64,000 nt of DNA, from the NCBI GenBank assembly GCA_029448655.1, contig JACCLO010000009.1, positions 620,001 to 684,000 on the forward strand. The letters are read 5' to 3'. Both the position numbers and the translations under genes were made by a program. The notes under the pieces are model-generated. The model was not told the DNA's origin and did not search any database. It saw only the letters and a program-made list of their open reading frames with translations. Numbering within the stretch: position 1 is the stretch's first letter; the number at the start of each line of letters is the position of its first letter. Positions 1 to 11,328 of this stretch are shown here, piece after piece. Source of the DNA: Wolfiporia cocos (Eukaryota; Basidiomycota; Agaricomycetes; Polyporales; Phaeolaceae).

Positions 1-60
1 TGCAGAAGAACGATCTATATTTGCAACTCGAATATACAAACGGGTATTCGACCCGTAACA
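1..60 (+). repeat. 3' end of a D-family LTR, cut by the window edge
   Basis: The first 60 bases match the last 60 bases of the complete D-family LTR at 2811-3520 almost base for base, including the terminal GACCCGTAACA. The rest of this LTR lies outside the window, so it cannot be said whether it is solo or part of a longer element. Confidence 0.8.
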
Positions 61-2810
61 CTATATATATATGTGTGTGTGTAGCGTGTGTATGTTTATA
101 TGTACTTAGGCCAGTAATTGCCAGTGGTGAGGCTAAGGTAAGACTATGTAGGGAGACTACCTACTAGTCTGTGTAATGTCTGTATGTATTATTAACATGG
201 CCATCATGGCTGTGTGTGAGTGTGTACTGCGGTGTACCCTATGGGTGCCGCTATATGAAATAGGGTCTGATCTGCAATAGAAGCTGATGCTTCAGTCATG
301 AAGAGAGTTATCACCTTTTTGCCCATGACATTGCTGCACTTCAGCTTCAGTCTAATCAGTTCTTCACCATACTGTGCCAAAGTGAACCAGAGAGCCCAAT
401 CTATCCTCAACTTTGTACTTGTTGCTAGGCAGTACAACTATCTCTCCACACAACTTGCTTAGTGCTCTATTGCTGAGTCCAATATAATGACACAAATACT
501 CAATTGTTTTTGAAGGAAGAGTTGATAACGATGTGAGAGTAAGAGCTTGCTTATGCAAAGCACACTTTAGCAGTAGTCGAAGAGATGAATTGATCTAAGG
601 TCTAACACCTCAAACCTATAGCTTATATACATGTGTAACAAGACCCCTAAAACTACTAGGTAAGACTGTTGATACCAGTAGGGTGTAGGGTTAGACTGGT
701 AAAGGCAGTAACCCAAAGCATGTGAATCTTATTACAGCCAATAGCTCTCATAGCTCTTTGTATCAGTCAGCATAAGTATAGGTCATGTGACTATGATGTA
801 ACTATGATGTTGCTGTACTAGAATGAGTCCTTTAAGTGATGTCATTATAACATCCCTGTGGGTGAGGTCTAGTCTTTTAATTCTCAAGTAAATTGCACTA
901 TGTCTTCTTATAGCAGTTGTTGCTTCATTATTTGTAGATAATTCCCTAAATTCAGGAAAACAATTGTGAAATTTGTGACACATATGTTCATACACTCAGT
1001 TATTTGCTGATATTCCATTGTTGGCATTGGTATTCACACACCCTCAAATATCCATACCCAAGCTACCAATATGCCTACCAAGTATCCATCTGTGCTAGCA
1101 GGAAATATTCCACAGAATATATACTTAAGGTCCTAGACCCCAATATATTGACAGCATACACAGGATCCATCTAGGTTTCATATTATGCAGCAAGAGTACA
1201 TGCTGACATTCCAACCCCCTGTGTACTGGCTGACTGCTGCAATATATTAATGTACCCTAAAACACGTCACATATGGACTTCTGGTAATTCTAGGTGTACC
1301 ATCAATGCAATTGCCATGGCACTCCCTCTGTTTCAGATCCTATGATAATTCTGATGCTATGACTCTTTGGTGATCCACAGTCTCATCTAGCTAGATCAAA
1401 AATAGCTTCAATGGGTGAGGAGGTATAGATTGAATGATTTCGAACAACAATCAATAAGAACTATTGATGTGCTTTGGCTTTTATTTTGACAAAATCATTT
1501 CAAAATAGCAATGAGCCTTCTTACTACACCTCAGACTGAGCATATGATTTTTGAGAAAGTATTTCATTCTGTAATTTGCAGAGGCAGATTAGATTGCAGT
1601 CAAAGTGTAAAATCGGCCACACACCTCAGTCAGAAATCTTGAGCTCAGCTTCCTGTTAATTGTGGCATAGTGGTGCTGGCCAGTTGTAACACACCCAACA
1701 GCATAATGCCACCTGACTGATAGTGTAACTTATGCTCAGGAAGATGTTGCATTGCCATCATGATTCATAATCTTGTATCATGCCAAGTGCATTTGCAGAA
1801 GTCTGAGCAGTAATAAATTGAAACTCGGTGATATAGGCAGAAATATGGGCCAGTGATAGTTAGCTGCACCAGGGAAGCTCCGGAGCACTGCACCACTGAT
1901 GAATCAAATAATCAGAGGCTTATCGTGATTGAACCAACAAGCGCTGCTAATGATCAGCAGGAAGTACAAATGTGTCTCTACTTACCATAGAGTAGGTGAG
2001 TGTCATTCACCTTGCAGGTCTTCTAGCTTCTGTTGAATTCTCATGTTTTCTATCTCCAAACTGGCATGCTAAGAACTGAATGCATCCCATCGAGTCTGCA
2101 TAATTCAAGTGCACAAAAATTGTCTCAATATATTAAGGCTACTTGGGGAAGCATGTTTCCAGAAAAATCCAGTTAGATCTGATGGGATCTGACCTTGGAC
2201 ATGCAGTGCTCAAAGATCAGGCCTTCAGGAACCAGCCTTTGCCATCGTCTAAATGTACCGACTGTTTAATATAATGTTTCGGAAAATTCTCACCATTCAC
2301 AGATGCAACCAAAACCATGTTTTCAGGAATCCTGCAGACAAATACCTCATCATGCAAGTACCCACTGAGTTCAACTAGGAATTTATGAGCATTTATGCAC
2401 AGATGCAATATGGAGATAAGTGCTCATGCTTACATAACAGATTCCCAAAGTACAGCAGCCGTGCTCCACTGCCATTGTGTAAGTGACTACTGGATGCCTT
2501 CCCATAAGGCCATTTAGATACAACTTTACCAGATTTTGTGTTCCAGACAGCAACCAGATCTTACCCGGGGTTACTGCATGACAATTTCAAACTCTGACCT
2601 CTGTTCCAAATGCACGAAATTTGGAGAGGGGGGTCAACGCCCTCTTCAGACAAGCTCAATGTGCCATTGTTAGGCACAGCATCAGGTAACCTCTTCCAAC
2701 ACACTAGTCTCTGATGCATCAAAGATTGCTCTATCCTGATGCACACTCCCTGCTTCTTGAGTCCAGCACCATCTGACCTCTGCCTGAGCACTTCCTTCAC
2801 ATAGATGCAA
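61..2810. other. decayed intergenic/repeat DNA, no recognisable gene
   Basis: The stretch opens with a short TA/TG microsatellite (about 63-82). It is AT-rich, poor in CpG, and has only short open frames broken by many stops. The minus strand at about 2160-2410 and 204-558 keeps short protein-like stretches, but I cannot assign them to a family. The likeliest explanation is old transposon sequence worn down by C-to-T change. Confidence 0.5.
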
Positions 2811-3520
2811 TGTTACAGTTATTTTGATTTTTCGAACACTAGCAGAACTCACCACTGGGCGAATACGATACAGGGACTTGTTGCACAACCAACCCCCTGG
2901 CTACTCGTAGCTCTACTGGGCACATCCCCAGTTGTACTAATGCATAGGGCGCATTTCACCTTTGGCAGATCCAACTCTGCCCCCGTTTCATCTTTATCAT
3001 CTACTAGCTGACAGATGGCGTTCAACCGCCATCATCATTCCTATCTATCGTTTCGGATATATCACTACATACTTATCAAACGTTTGGTACTATAGCGTAG
3101 ATAGTAGCGGTGACATCTGGGATGGACTTGACCCCTAAAACCCAGCATAGTATATAAACTCATGTACTTACTGTCGAGGCTCTTCAGCTCGACCTTGTTG
3201 TACAAACAAGAAGTCTTATACTCGTTCTCAAACGTAGGAAACTATGCTCAGTATTTCTTGCTCGAGCAACTGAACAGCTAAGTCCTCGAAGTGCACATTA
3301 ACTTCTTGGACTTAGGCGAGTCTTATATTCTATCAGACTTGCACCTGAACAGATTATATCCTCTAACGCGTATTGGATATTATACAATCTCCTAGGAACT
3401 TCACCTAGGACAGGAAGGCATCTAACGAGTATTTGCCTTGCATACGGCAACGTGCCTACGTGCAGAAGAATGATCTATATTTGCGACTCGAATATACAAA
3501 TGGGTATTCGACCCGTAACA
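2811..3520 (+). mobile_element. solo LTR, family D (D1)
   Basis: This 710-bp unit begins TGTTACAG and ends CCGTAACA, so its ends form a short inverted repeat with TG...CA termini. It is flanked by a perfect 5-bp direct repeat TGCAA (2806-2810 and 3521-3525). A TATA box lies near 3150 and a stem-loop (CTTGTT/AACAAG) at 3194-3210. No retrotransposon coding region is next to it, so it is a solo LTR left by LTR-LTR recombination. Related copies lie at 21994-22689, 22822-23514 and 27768-28465. Confidence 0.9.
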
Positions 3521-3525
3521 TGCAA

Positions 3526-5955
3526 TGACTCACTGCACACAAGTACACACACACTGCCTGACCCCTACAAGAGAAAGATGAACTACAATTAAGACAATCT
3601 GGGTGATCATGCTCAACTTCCGGTGCATGCTGGAAGAAATTGGTGCCGTCTCCGTGCTGATATGTTCTTGATCTAGCTGCATTTACTTTGCAGGGAAGTA
3701 CCTTTAGAGGCTGTGAGGATGGCCAAATACAGCACATTTAGCAATGTACAGGCTGACATGCTGCCACATTGCTCTCCCTCTCCATATGCAGATGTGGTCA
3801 AAGGCTTCCCTGTCCTCCACTCTCCAGCACAGATCACTTGTATGACAGTGAGCTTGACTAACCCCTCTCCAGTGCATTTGCCACCTATGAATTTAGAAGC
3901 CTGCACACCACAATCAGAACTGGGCCTGTCCAGGGCTCCTCACTTGCCAGTGGAGCCACTTCCACCTTTCCATGCCATGATGAATGCTGCATATGCTAAT
4001 CCCAGTCAGGGCGCTATAGTACACAATGGAGTGCTGGGTGGTGTCTACTTGACACAGTAGCCCCATCTATCTGCTATTGTGAACCCCCATTTATCCGCTT
4101 TTTCTGACCTACATCTGCCCTCTATTGCTGAACCATATCTCTCCACACAGACTCCTTTGATGTCCCACTCACCTGTGCCTTCCCCAGCTAGTCTGGGTGC
4201 TGTTGTGCAATGTCTTGAAGAGGATCGGTTGTCAGATTTTGATGGCACTGATGACAAGGTTCATGTTGCTTTGCTTGAGGCCACAAACACTGGAAAGCAG
4301 GACAAATGGATGAAGACAGAAAATGGTGACAAAATGACAAGGGCGAAAGGAAAAGAGAAAGGAAAGGGTAAGGTGGACACCTCTTCAGTGACAAAGAAAG
4401 GCAGATGCACTGCTGCAAAGTTGACAAGTATGACCACAGGTGGCATGGCAACTGCCAAGCAAAAAAAGCACTTGCCGTTATTGATATATCATCTGACAGT
4501 GATGCCCGCTCAGGCAGTGCAGATCTCAATGTCAAGCCAGGGGGCCACACACTGGGTAGCTCAAACTTCAATCACACTGAGGTGCAGGAGCTTTTATGCC
4601 TCATTCAAGAACACAAGCCAATAGGGCAGATGGGCTAGGAGCAGGTTCAGGCTGGCTATAATACCTATATGATGTCCATCCAGCGACCAAAGCATGAAGC
4701 ACCAGCTCTGCATGCAAAGTTCTACAAGGCAAGTAATTGCACTAGAACTTTCATCTTGCTTATAAATTGATTCTTGCAGCTTGTGAATGTACTCAAGCCA
4801 ACAGGCGATCCGGAGTGTCAAAAGGCTGTCAAGATGGCAAAGCAGATCAATCAGAAGATTGAGGCCTATTTTAGCACCAGCATCATTGATAACACACCAC
4901 TTCCGAGCAATCATGAATGGCATGCAAATGACAACCTCTCACCATCCAGTGATGATGAGTCATCAGATTCCAATGTATGGACAATCTCAACCAAGCCCAC
5001 CAAAGCTGAGCACATTGATAACAAGGCTCTCGATCAACTCAAGACAGCCCGCACACATACCACAGTGGGCAAACGGAATGCAGGCTGTGCTGCTGACCTC
5101 ATTGATGCTATCTCTCAACATTATAGCCCTGCAAATGAAGAGCATTGTAAAGAGCACTGTCTTGAGTCACAGTCAGTCCATGCAGTGCACTTTGCTGAAT
5201 TGATGGCACAGCAAGATGACCATCATAAAGTTGCTGCTCTCTGACAGGAGCTCAATCAAGCTCATAAAGACTTATTTGCAGTGAAGCTTGAATTGCAGGA
5301 GCTTCGTCACCATGCTGAGATGCAGCAGCTTCAGACAGAGCTATGGTTCTCAGGAGGGCATAGTAGAGTGGATTGTGGTGAAGGGTCAAGTTGGAGACAT
5401 GATGACACAGAATACTGACTGTAGTACCGCTCTATGAGGCCCCCTAGGCCCAAGTCCTAATGCTAATGCTAAGGTCCACACATGGCATTGTCAACCTAGT
5501 AAGACAAGGGTATAAGAAGAGGGGAGTCACCAAGCTGTGTGAGGTGAGGCAGTAGCATGCATAGAGTATAGCCAATAGACTGGAGGCACACGTGCCCCAC
5601 AGCCGCATTGATTGAACTGAGATTGTAAGACCTCAGCGTTGATGTATATATACATGTGTAGCAGCAGACATTGTACCTAAGTACTACCCTAAAGTAATGG
5701 TCTGTGCGTATATAGGTCACATGTACATAAGGGCGCTACCGTAATACCGGGCCAGTGGTATCTAAGCGCAGAGTATAGTATCTAATCTACAGGGGCACAT
5801 GATATACTGGCAAGGTGATGCCATGGCAGAGTGGGCTAAGGGGCTATAGAGACACCATAAGTAGTGCAGTTCGACCCCGGGTAGAGATGGGCTGAGGCCA
5901 TCACAAATAATCTGTGACACATGAATCTGATGCAGTTGATGTAAGTGTGGCATGA
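3526..5955 (+). pseudogene. Harbinger-type accessory protein (Myb/SANT-like), broken
   Basis: A discontinuous plus-strand frame encodes a Pro/Ser-rich N-terminus, a Lys-rich basic patch (about 4330-4400), a short helical segment (EVQELLCLIQEHKPIGQMG, about 4580-4635) of the kind found in Myb/SANT-like partner proteins of PIF/Harbinger elements, and a Glu/Gln-rich C-terminal helix (5200-5340). Breaks are visible: TAG near 4058, a frame change in the A-run near 4460, TAG at 4636 where the frame suggests Trp, and TGA at about 5242. An intron with a GC donor may start near 4732. A solo LTR (5403-5919) splits the last exon; beyond it the frame ends at 5955. It converges on the transposase at 6022-8107, with 67 bp between them, which suggests both belong to one element. 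The family call is from general pattern, not a search. Confidence 0.5.
5403..5919 (-). mobile_element. solo LTR, family C (C7)
   Basis: On the minus strand this 517-bp unit starts TGTCACAGATT and ends TCTGTGTCA. It is bounded by the perfect 5-bp direct repeat CATGA (5398-5402 and 5920-5924). It contains a TATA-like TGTATATATAC motif, as in other C copies. It interrupts the last exon of the Harbinger accessory gene. Confidence 0.85.
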
Positions 5956-6021
5956 GCTAATCATACTACTAATAGTGAATGGGACAGGAACAGTACCAAT
6001 GGATGCTATAGCAGTACATGG

Positions 6022-8107
6022 CTACAAATCATCCTGTAGACAGTGGAATCTAGTGACATAATCTGCTTTCTGAATATCCTTGAATAACATATTATGCCGA
6101 TGATACCACACCTGCTGCATATCATTGCCCTCCTGCCAGATTGGCTCATACACATTCTTGAGTTGATTGATACCCACAAGCTGAACTCAGATTTGGTGAA
6201 GGCAGCCAATCAGAGCTAGTAACTTGAGCCAAAGATGGCCATTCTCAATGGGTAGTGGTATCCTCAGCTGCCCAAATGAGCCCTGCAAGTCTCTCGCCCC
6301 CCACTCTGCTGCCTGACTGTCACGGTTATACCCTGGGGGGGTACCTGACTCCACTCACGTTAGCTGTATGGGCGGCGCTAGGCGTACGCCGCTCCGCTAC
6401 ACTAACGCTTTGTCTCACGTCAACTCTCGAGTATATAGACCACCTGACCGGATCGGTTAGCGCTGTAGGGTAGCGCGCGCCTCAGGTACTGTCACTCATG
6501 GTCACATTAGCACATGCAGCATTACTTGTCATGTGCCCTGTAGATAATGCGCACGGATCATTACTTTAGGGCTAGACTCGTAGGTACTACGCGCATGCAT
6601 GTATATATACGACAAGATGGCGGCCTTACAGCCCCATCTTTAGGATTCTCGTCATTGAGCGCAAGCTCCTCTCTTACCATCTGTCTGCGTTGCTGCTGGC
6701 CCGGGGCCTCATCTTGACTGCTAGTCTGTGCGTTGCAACTCGACGTCTGGGGGCCTTAGCGGCTGGGCACTCTTAGGGTGGACCTATGAGTTCGCCTCGG
6801 CGGCTGGGCACCTTATGAGTGGACCTATGAGTTCGCTACGGCTGTCCTATGAGTACGTCGGTGCCGTCTGCTCACTCTATGCAGGCATGTGGGGGTTCCC
6901 CTGTAGCCAGGGTCGCACAGACAGGTAAGTCTGTGACACTGACCAAAGCTGACAAGTTTACAATTGAACTGGAGAACTCTCTCACACTCTCATTTATCAG
7001 CTGGGAGATGTGCATTTGACTTTAGTGGTGTCTTGATATGCTCCTGAATGGCAGCTGCTGTGCAGGGAAAGGCAGTGTCACAAACAAGATAGAAATTTGG
7101 TGGGGTCCTCTGCAGTAGATCTTCATATAGGTGACAGGTAACACAGGCACCATGCCAGCTACCTAGAGCATTGATAGCATAGTGGATGATGAGACCTGTG
7201 CTGTGATGTCAGTGGACAATTGAATTAGCCACAAATGGTAAACATTACCAATTAGAGCAAATGCAATGACATTGCTGATGAAGTGATCATGCAACCAGCC
7301 ATTGTATGTGGCATTCTCAATATCTTGATCACTGGAGACCTGTATACATAGATTGAGACCATCTGCTGTCCCAAATGTGCCTCTCAGCTGCAGATGTCAT
7401 GCCATAATAAGCAGCTCATAGCAGTGGGACTCATTAATGTCCTCTGGCCACATGATCTTTCCTTCTGGCATCTCCATTACTGTCTCAAGCAAGACATCAA
7501 TGGCTGCATGCAAGTAGTGATTGACTGTGTTGGGAACAAGAGCAAAAATCTGTTGCAAACTGACTTCACACATGGTGGATGAAAGCCAGTGAAGCAGGAG
7601 ACCAAGTGCTCCATCTGCATCAAGAGACTGGCACCCAGGGCATGGGTTACCAGTTTGCTGGACATCAGGGTGTGGAATGGTTTGTGAGCTCCAGCATGTG
7701 GAAAATCCTGATGAGAGGAGGAGGTTGAAGGTATGAACATCAAAGCTTATAGTTGTGATATAAGCACTGTCATTGTGGGAGTGATACAGAGCTTGCTATG
7801 CAGTTCCCTCATGTGGATTCTGTAATAGATCTCCTCATGTTAGGTGGGATCAATGCAGTGCTCATATCTGGCTGCCTATAGTTGAAGCCTCATTGATTGA
7901 AACTGCAACAACCAAGGCTGAAGCAAGCTGATCTTCTTCATCCTCCGCTTCAAGAGCTTCATCCTCCTCATTTATGACATCCTCAAGAAACATTGCCAGC
8001 AGGAAGTCTTCTTCTGAATCACTAGCAGGCATAGTAGGGTGGCAGTCAAGGGCGGGCATGCGGGCAGGTGCAGGCAGTGGGCAGGCAACCCCGCCAGCCA
8101 ATCTCAA
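6022..8107 (-). pseudogene. PIF/Harbinger transposase (DDE_Tnp_4-like), interrupted
   Basis: The minus strand, pieced across frames, reads like agaricomycete PIF/Harbinger transposases: an acidic start (8107 down to about 7900), then a region with LLHWLSSTM and SLQQIFALVP (about 7600-7500), then TADGLNL near 7340, which matches the first catalytic Asp motif (xDGxN), then ENATYNGWLHDHF (about 7310-7270), and a C-terminal segment containing NVYEPIWQEG (about 6150). These superfamily proteins cut and paste DNA using a DDE triad and usually need a Myb-like partner, which is encoded convergently. The gene is dead: there are stops and frame changes throughout, and a 621-bp solo LTR (6318-6938) is inserted. 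I could not find convincing terminal inverted repeats for the parent element. Confidence 0.75.
6318..6938 (+). mobile_element. solo LTR, family B (B1)
   Basis: This 621-bp unit begins TGTCACGG and ends TCTGTGACA. It is flanked by the 5-bp direct repeat CTGAC (6313-6317 and 6939-6943). A TATA box (ATGTATATATAC) lies near 6600. It is the same family as the split LTR at 37196-45615. It is inserted in the Harbinger transposase pseudogene. Confidence 0.88.
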
Positions 8108-8441
8108 TCAATCTGGCACGTGATGTGGCGAGAGAGAGAGACAACCATTTATACCCTGCAATCAGTATCCTAAGTACATGTGCAGCAGCTAATGAGAGCC
8201 CAAGGTTGAAGGTGATAGTTCATGATAGTTAAGAGTAGGGTGTTGTGAGGGGTTGTACTTTGGTTAGGTACCATGGGAGAAGTCAAGCAGATGGTAGAAG
8301 CCCCGAGTTTAGGTGACTCCAACTGCTCTAGTGATATGTATATAGAACAGAAACAAAAGGGGTGAAAAGGGTAAAGAGATGAGGAATAGTTATGTAGCAA
8401 AAGAACCCGGACTTCTTGTGAGGTGATGCGTAGGTAGGCGG
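8108..8441. other. no gene seen
   Basis: This AT-rich stretch upstream of the transposase pseudogene has a short GA run (about 8128-8140) and no supported gene. It may include the promoter side of the Harbinger element. Confidence 0.4.
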
Positions 8442-9787
8442 TTAAGTACGAGAACGGATAGTCATGTTTACACAGCCATGAAAGTGTGATGAGATGGCAG
8501 CATAGTTGAATTCATGGATGGCATGTTCCAGCACTTTGAGGATATGGCCGTCTTCGGCGTCGGTGAAAGAGAGGAGAACTGAGGAGTGGGTTTTGTGGTC
8601 AGGGATGTTGGAGTTCATCCAATGTATGAAGTGAGGTTCAAAGGGGAATGGGCGTGGAGCAATGATGTAGAAGGAAGTGGTAGTGAGTGCGTAGGAGAAT
8701 TTGTCGGCGAGGTCTTGATTGGTGACGCGAGTGCCATCGTCATAGTGGCAAGCAATGCCGTTGATTTGGACGGTGTAAGTGTTAGGGATTGGGGTGGGAG
8801 GTTTGGCATTGTGAATCATGTTGAGGGAAGGCATAGGTCCTATGGGGTGGTCGTACATGGGAGGTTCTTGGAGGAGTTGTAGGTGTTGATCAACCCAAAG
8901 TGGTTGACACGATTGGAGAGGAGAGTTGTCAGTGGTGTCGGCTGGTGTAGTGGTTGAGGGAGGAGTTGTGATGGGTGATGGGAGTGGGGGTGCAGATGGG
9001 GTGGGCAACTGAGAAATAGTTGGTGGAGTGATATGTCGGCCATCGGGGCCAAAGTATTGGGGAAGCATGGCACGTTCAGCTGGGGTGCCATAATTGATGG
9101 AGTAGTCTTCAGCTGACAGTTCCGAAGGAGTGGGCGTGGGCGAGTCGTGGGTGAGTTGAGGGTGAGCAGTGTCATCTGAATCCCCTGTACGAGTGGACGG
9201 TGTGGGGGAGTGGTTGCTTGTGGGAGGAGGTGATGGGGTAGTGGACTGAGTGGGTGATTCTACAGTGACATTCAGGGGTGGGGTAGTGATTGGTGGAGAC
9301 GGAGGAGGGGTAGGGGTAGGAGTAGGTGGCTTGTTGGGTACCCAATGGAGTTTGGGCAAAGGCGCTTTGCGGCATGGAATGCAGGATGTGGTAACTAAAG
9401 GTTTGATGTAAGGTGCCTGATGGGTCTGAATAGTGGTGTGTGTGGCAGGTGGTGAGGGTGGAGGCATGGGCATAGGGTAGGGCATAGGGTTGGGCAAAGT
9501 AGGCACCAGAATGGCGTCTAAGTGTTTGGCTAATTGGCAGACATTGTCTCACACTGTGAGTAAGGTAAGGGCTTTGGCGTGAGCGATTTCGTCAGCTCCA
9601 TGTTGGATGGCGGTAAAGAGGTATGATACGTGAGTCTTCAAAGTGGAAGAGTGTAGCTGGAGGAGTTGGTTTCATGTGCCCAGTGGATACTCTGGGCAGC
9701 ATTGAAAAGTAGATCAAATGTGAAGGTGGCTGGTGTGGTGACGGTAGGGGCCCTCTGGGTGGTGGGGATGGTGTGTTGGGTGTTCAT
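8442..9787 (-). pseudogene. Pro/Thr-rich protein remnant, possibly transposon-derived
   Basis: The longest minus-strand frame (9506 down to 8442, 354 codons) is extremely rich in Pro, Thr and Ser in its first 200 residues, then turns globular with aromatic and charged residues. Similar coding sense continues upstream to an ATG at 9787: a helical segment including HAKALTLLTV is joined by a TGA (about 9545) and one frame change (about 9650). The TGA sits where CGA would fit, consistent with CpG decay. The layout (helical N-terminus, Pro-rich linker, globular C-terminus) and the repeat-rich setting suggest a gag-like or transposon-borne ORF, but no defining domain is visible. Confidence 0.4.
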
Positions 9788-9908
9788 GGTAGGAGAGACG
9801 GTGTGTGGGGGTCGGCATATGGGTGGATGGTATGTGAGCGCCTAATGCAATGGTGGTGGTCAGCACCACAACCATCTCCAAAACTGTAACCAGATTGCAC
9901 CAAAGCAC

Positions 9909-10512
9909 ACTTGAGGTTAATTACCCAGCAGGTTTGCGTAGATAAGCGCCAAGTATCACGTGAATATCGACGCGTCGGGTGAGCGCCTCTGAGTCTGCTC
10001 GCCCGCCACTAAGTTGTGTGATGAGGACACAACTTCGTCGTGTAGGGTGCCACGTAGTATGAGCTCTGCTGTACTGTAGCTGACATGGGATGAATATTTA
10101 ATGACTGATTATGGTGCACAGACCAGCTTTGCTCCAGATTTAGATGCAGCTGTCAAGTAGCCATGCATAGGTCAGGCCCAACTGGTAGATGATGCACAGT
10201 AGCATATAGTTAGGGCATCGCACGCGCAATTTCTCGTTGAGCTTTGACGAAGTCAGAATGTATAGCATGCACTTCGCGCCAACTACTAAGTGGACAAGCA
10301 AGGCATTCGCCCAGTGTACGTACAGTGCTACGATATATGCTTTAATCCTATGATATATCTGCGGCGCAGTTGTTTCATTATCATAGGGATGGGCCGTTCA
10401 AAACGTTCAACGTTTGTCATTAGGGCGCTCAGAGGCGCTCACCCGACGCGTCGATATTCACGTGATACTTGGCGCTTATCTACGCAAACCCGCTGGGTAA
10501 TTAACCTCAAGT
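9909..10512. mobile_element. Mutator-like MITE (long TIRs, 9-bp TSD)
   Basis: The 604-bp element has near-perfect terminal inverted repeats of about 80-90 bp (9909-9995 and 10422-10512), starting ACTTGAGGTTAATTACCC. It is flanked by a perfect 9-bp direct repeat CCAAAGCAC (9900-9908 and 10513-10521). Long TIRs with a 9-bp duplication are the hallmark of Mutator-like elements. The interior has no open frame of note, so a transposase must come from elsewhere. Confidence 0.88.
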
Positions 10513-10590
10513 CCAAAGCACAATCTGTGCTTACGGTTTGGAACGCTTTTTTGCACATTTAGAGGTCCACAGTCTAGAACACTACTGTAT

Positions 10591-11202
10591 CTAAATCTTA
10601 CGGGAAGGCATCCACTGATTAACTACACACAATGCAGAAGCAACAATCATGACATGGCGATGATTATCAAATTCGTACGTCATGTTGTCTTGAGTCAGAG
10701 AGTTATTGTATATCAGAAAATTCACGGGTGCAATTGCTCCTCTTTGTAAATTTCGCTTAATCGCTGAACGTGTATTGCCGACGCGCTCCTCAATGATCCG
10801 GTCTCGTTCTGACATCGCATGCAACAACCGCGTTTTGGACAGTGACGTTAGGCTGCGGAAGTAATTTGTCCATATCCTATCTCCAGCTGTGTTTTGAGAG
10901 AACGCACTATGAAGTATCAGGAGAGTATGCAGTCGCGACTGTATGCTCCGAAGCTTACGGGATGCATGTGGTGAGAACGCCACAGGTGCTTTAATTCGTC
11001 ACGACCACGAAAGTGCATCCACATAGCTATAAAGCTCTATATCACGGAGTTCAAGGCTATAGATCAAACATAACATGAAAGCGGTTGGGATGGAGATCAG
11101 GACCATTCGAAGCGCAGCGGCTGGACGCCGGATGCTACCATAGCGAAGGCGAGAAGCCGATGTAGCGACAGAACGCGATGATGATAGGATGCATTTGTTC
11201 AC
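10591..11202 (-). pseudogene. hypothetical protein with one in-frame stop
   Basis: A minus-strand frame of 203 codons runs from ATG at 11202 to the stop at 10591, broken only by one TGA at 10999-11001. The upstream 67 codons are basic at the N-terminus and contain a hydrophobic stretch (MVLISIPTAFMLCLIY) that could be a membrane segment or targeting signal. The downstream 130 codons are hydrophilic. I do not recognise the family. It is divergent from the reductase gene, with 126 bp between the two ATGs. The TGA precedes a CGA codon and could be a nonsense mutation or lie in an intron I cannot define. It could also be a chance frame. Confidence 0.35.
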
Positions 11203-11328
11203 GCCCGCGCACCATGGACAGGAGTGTCCACTAAAAACTATAAGAACAGAAGGGACGTAGCTCCAGCTTAATATTCCATATTCCTGATCATCAAAGTCTC
11301 AACACACCATACTGAGCTTACACCTCTA

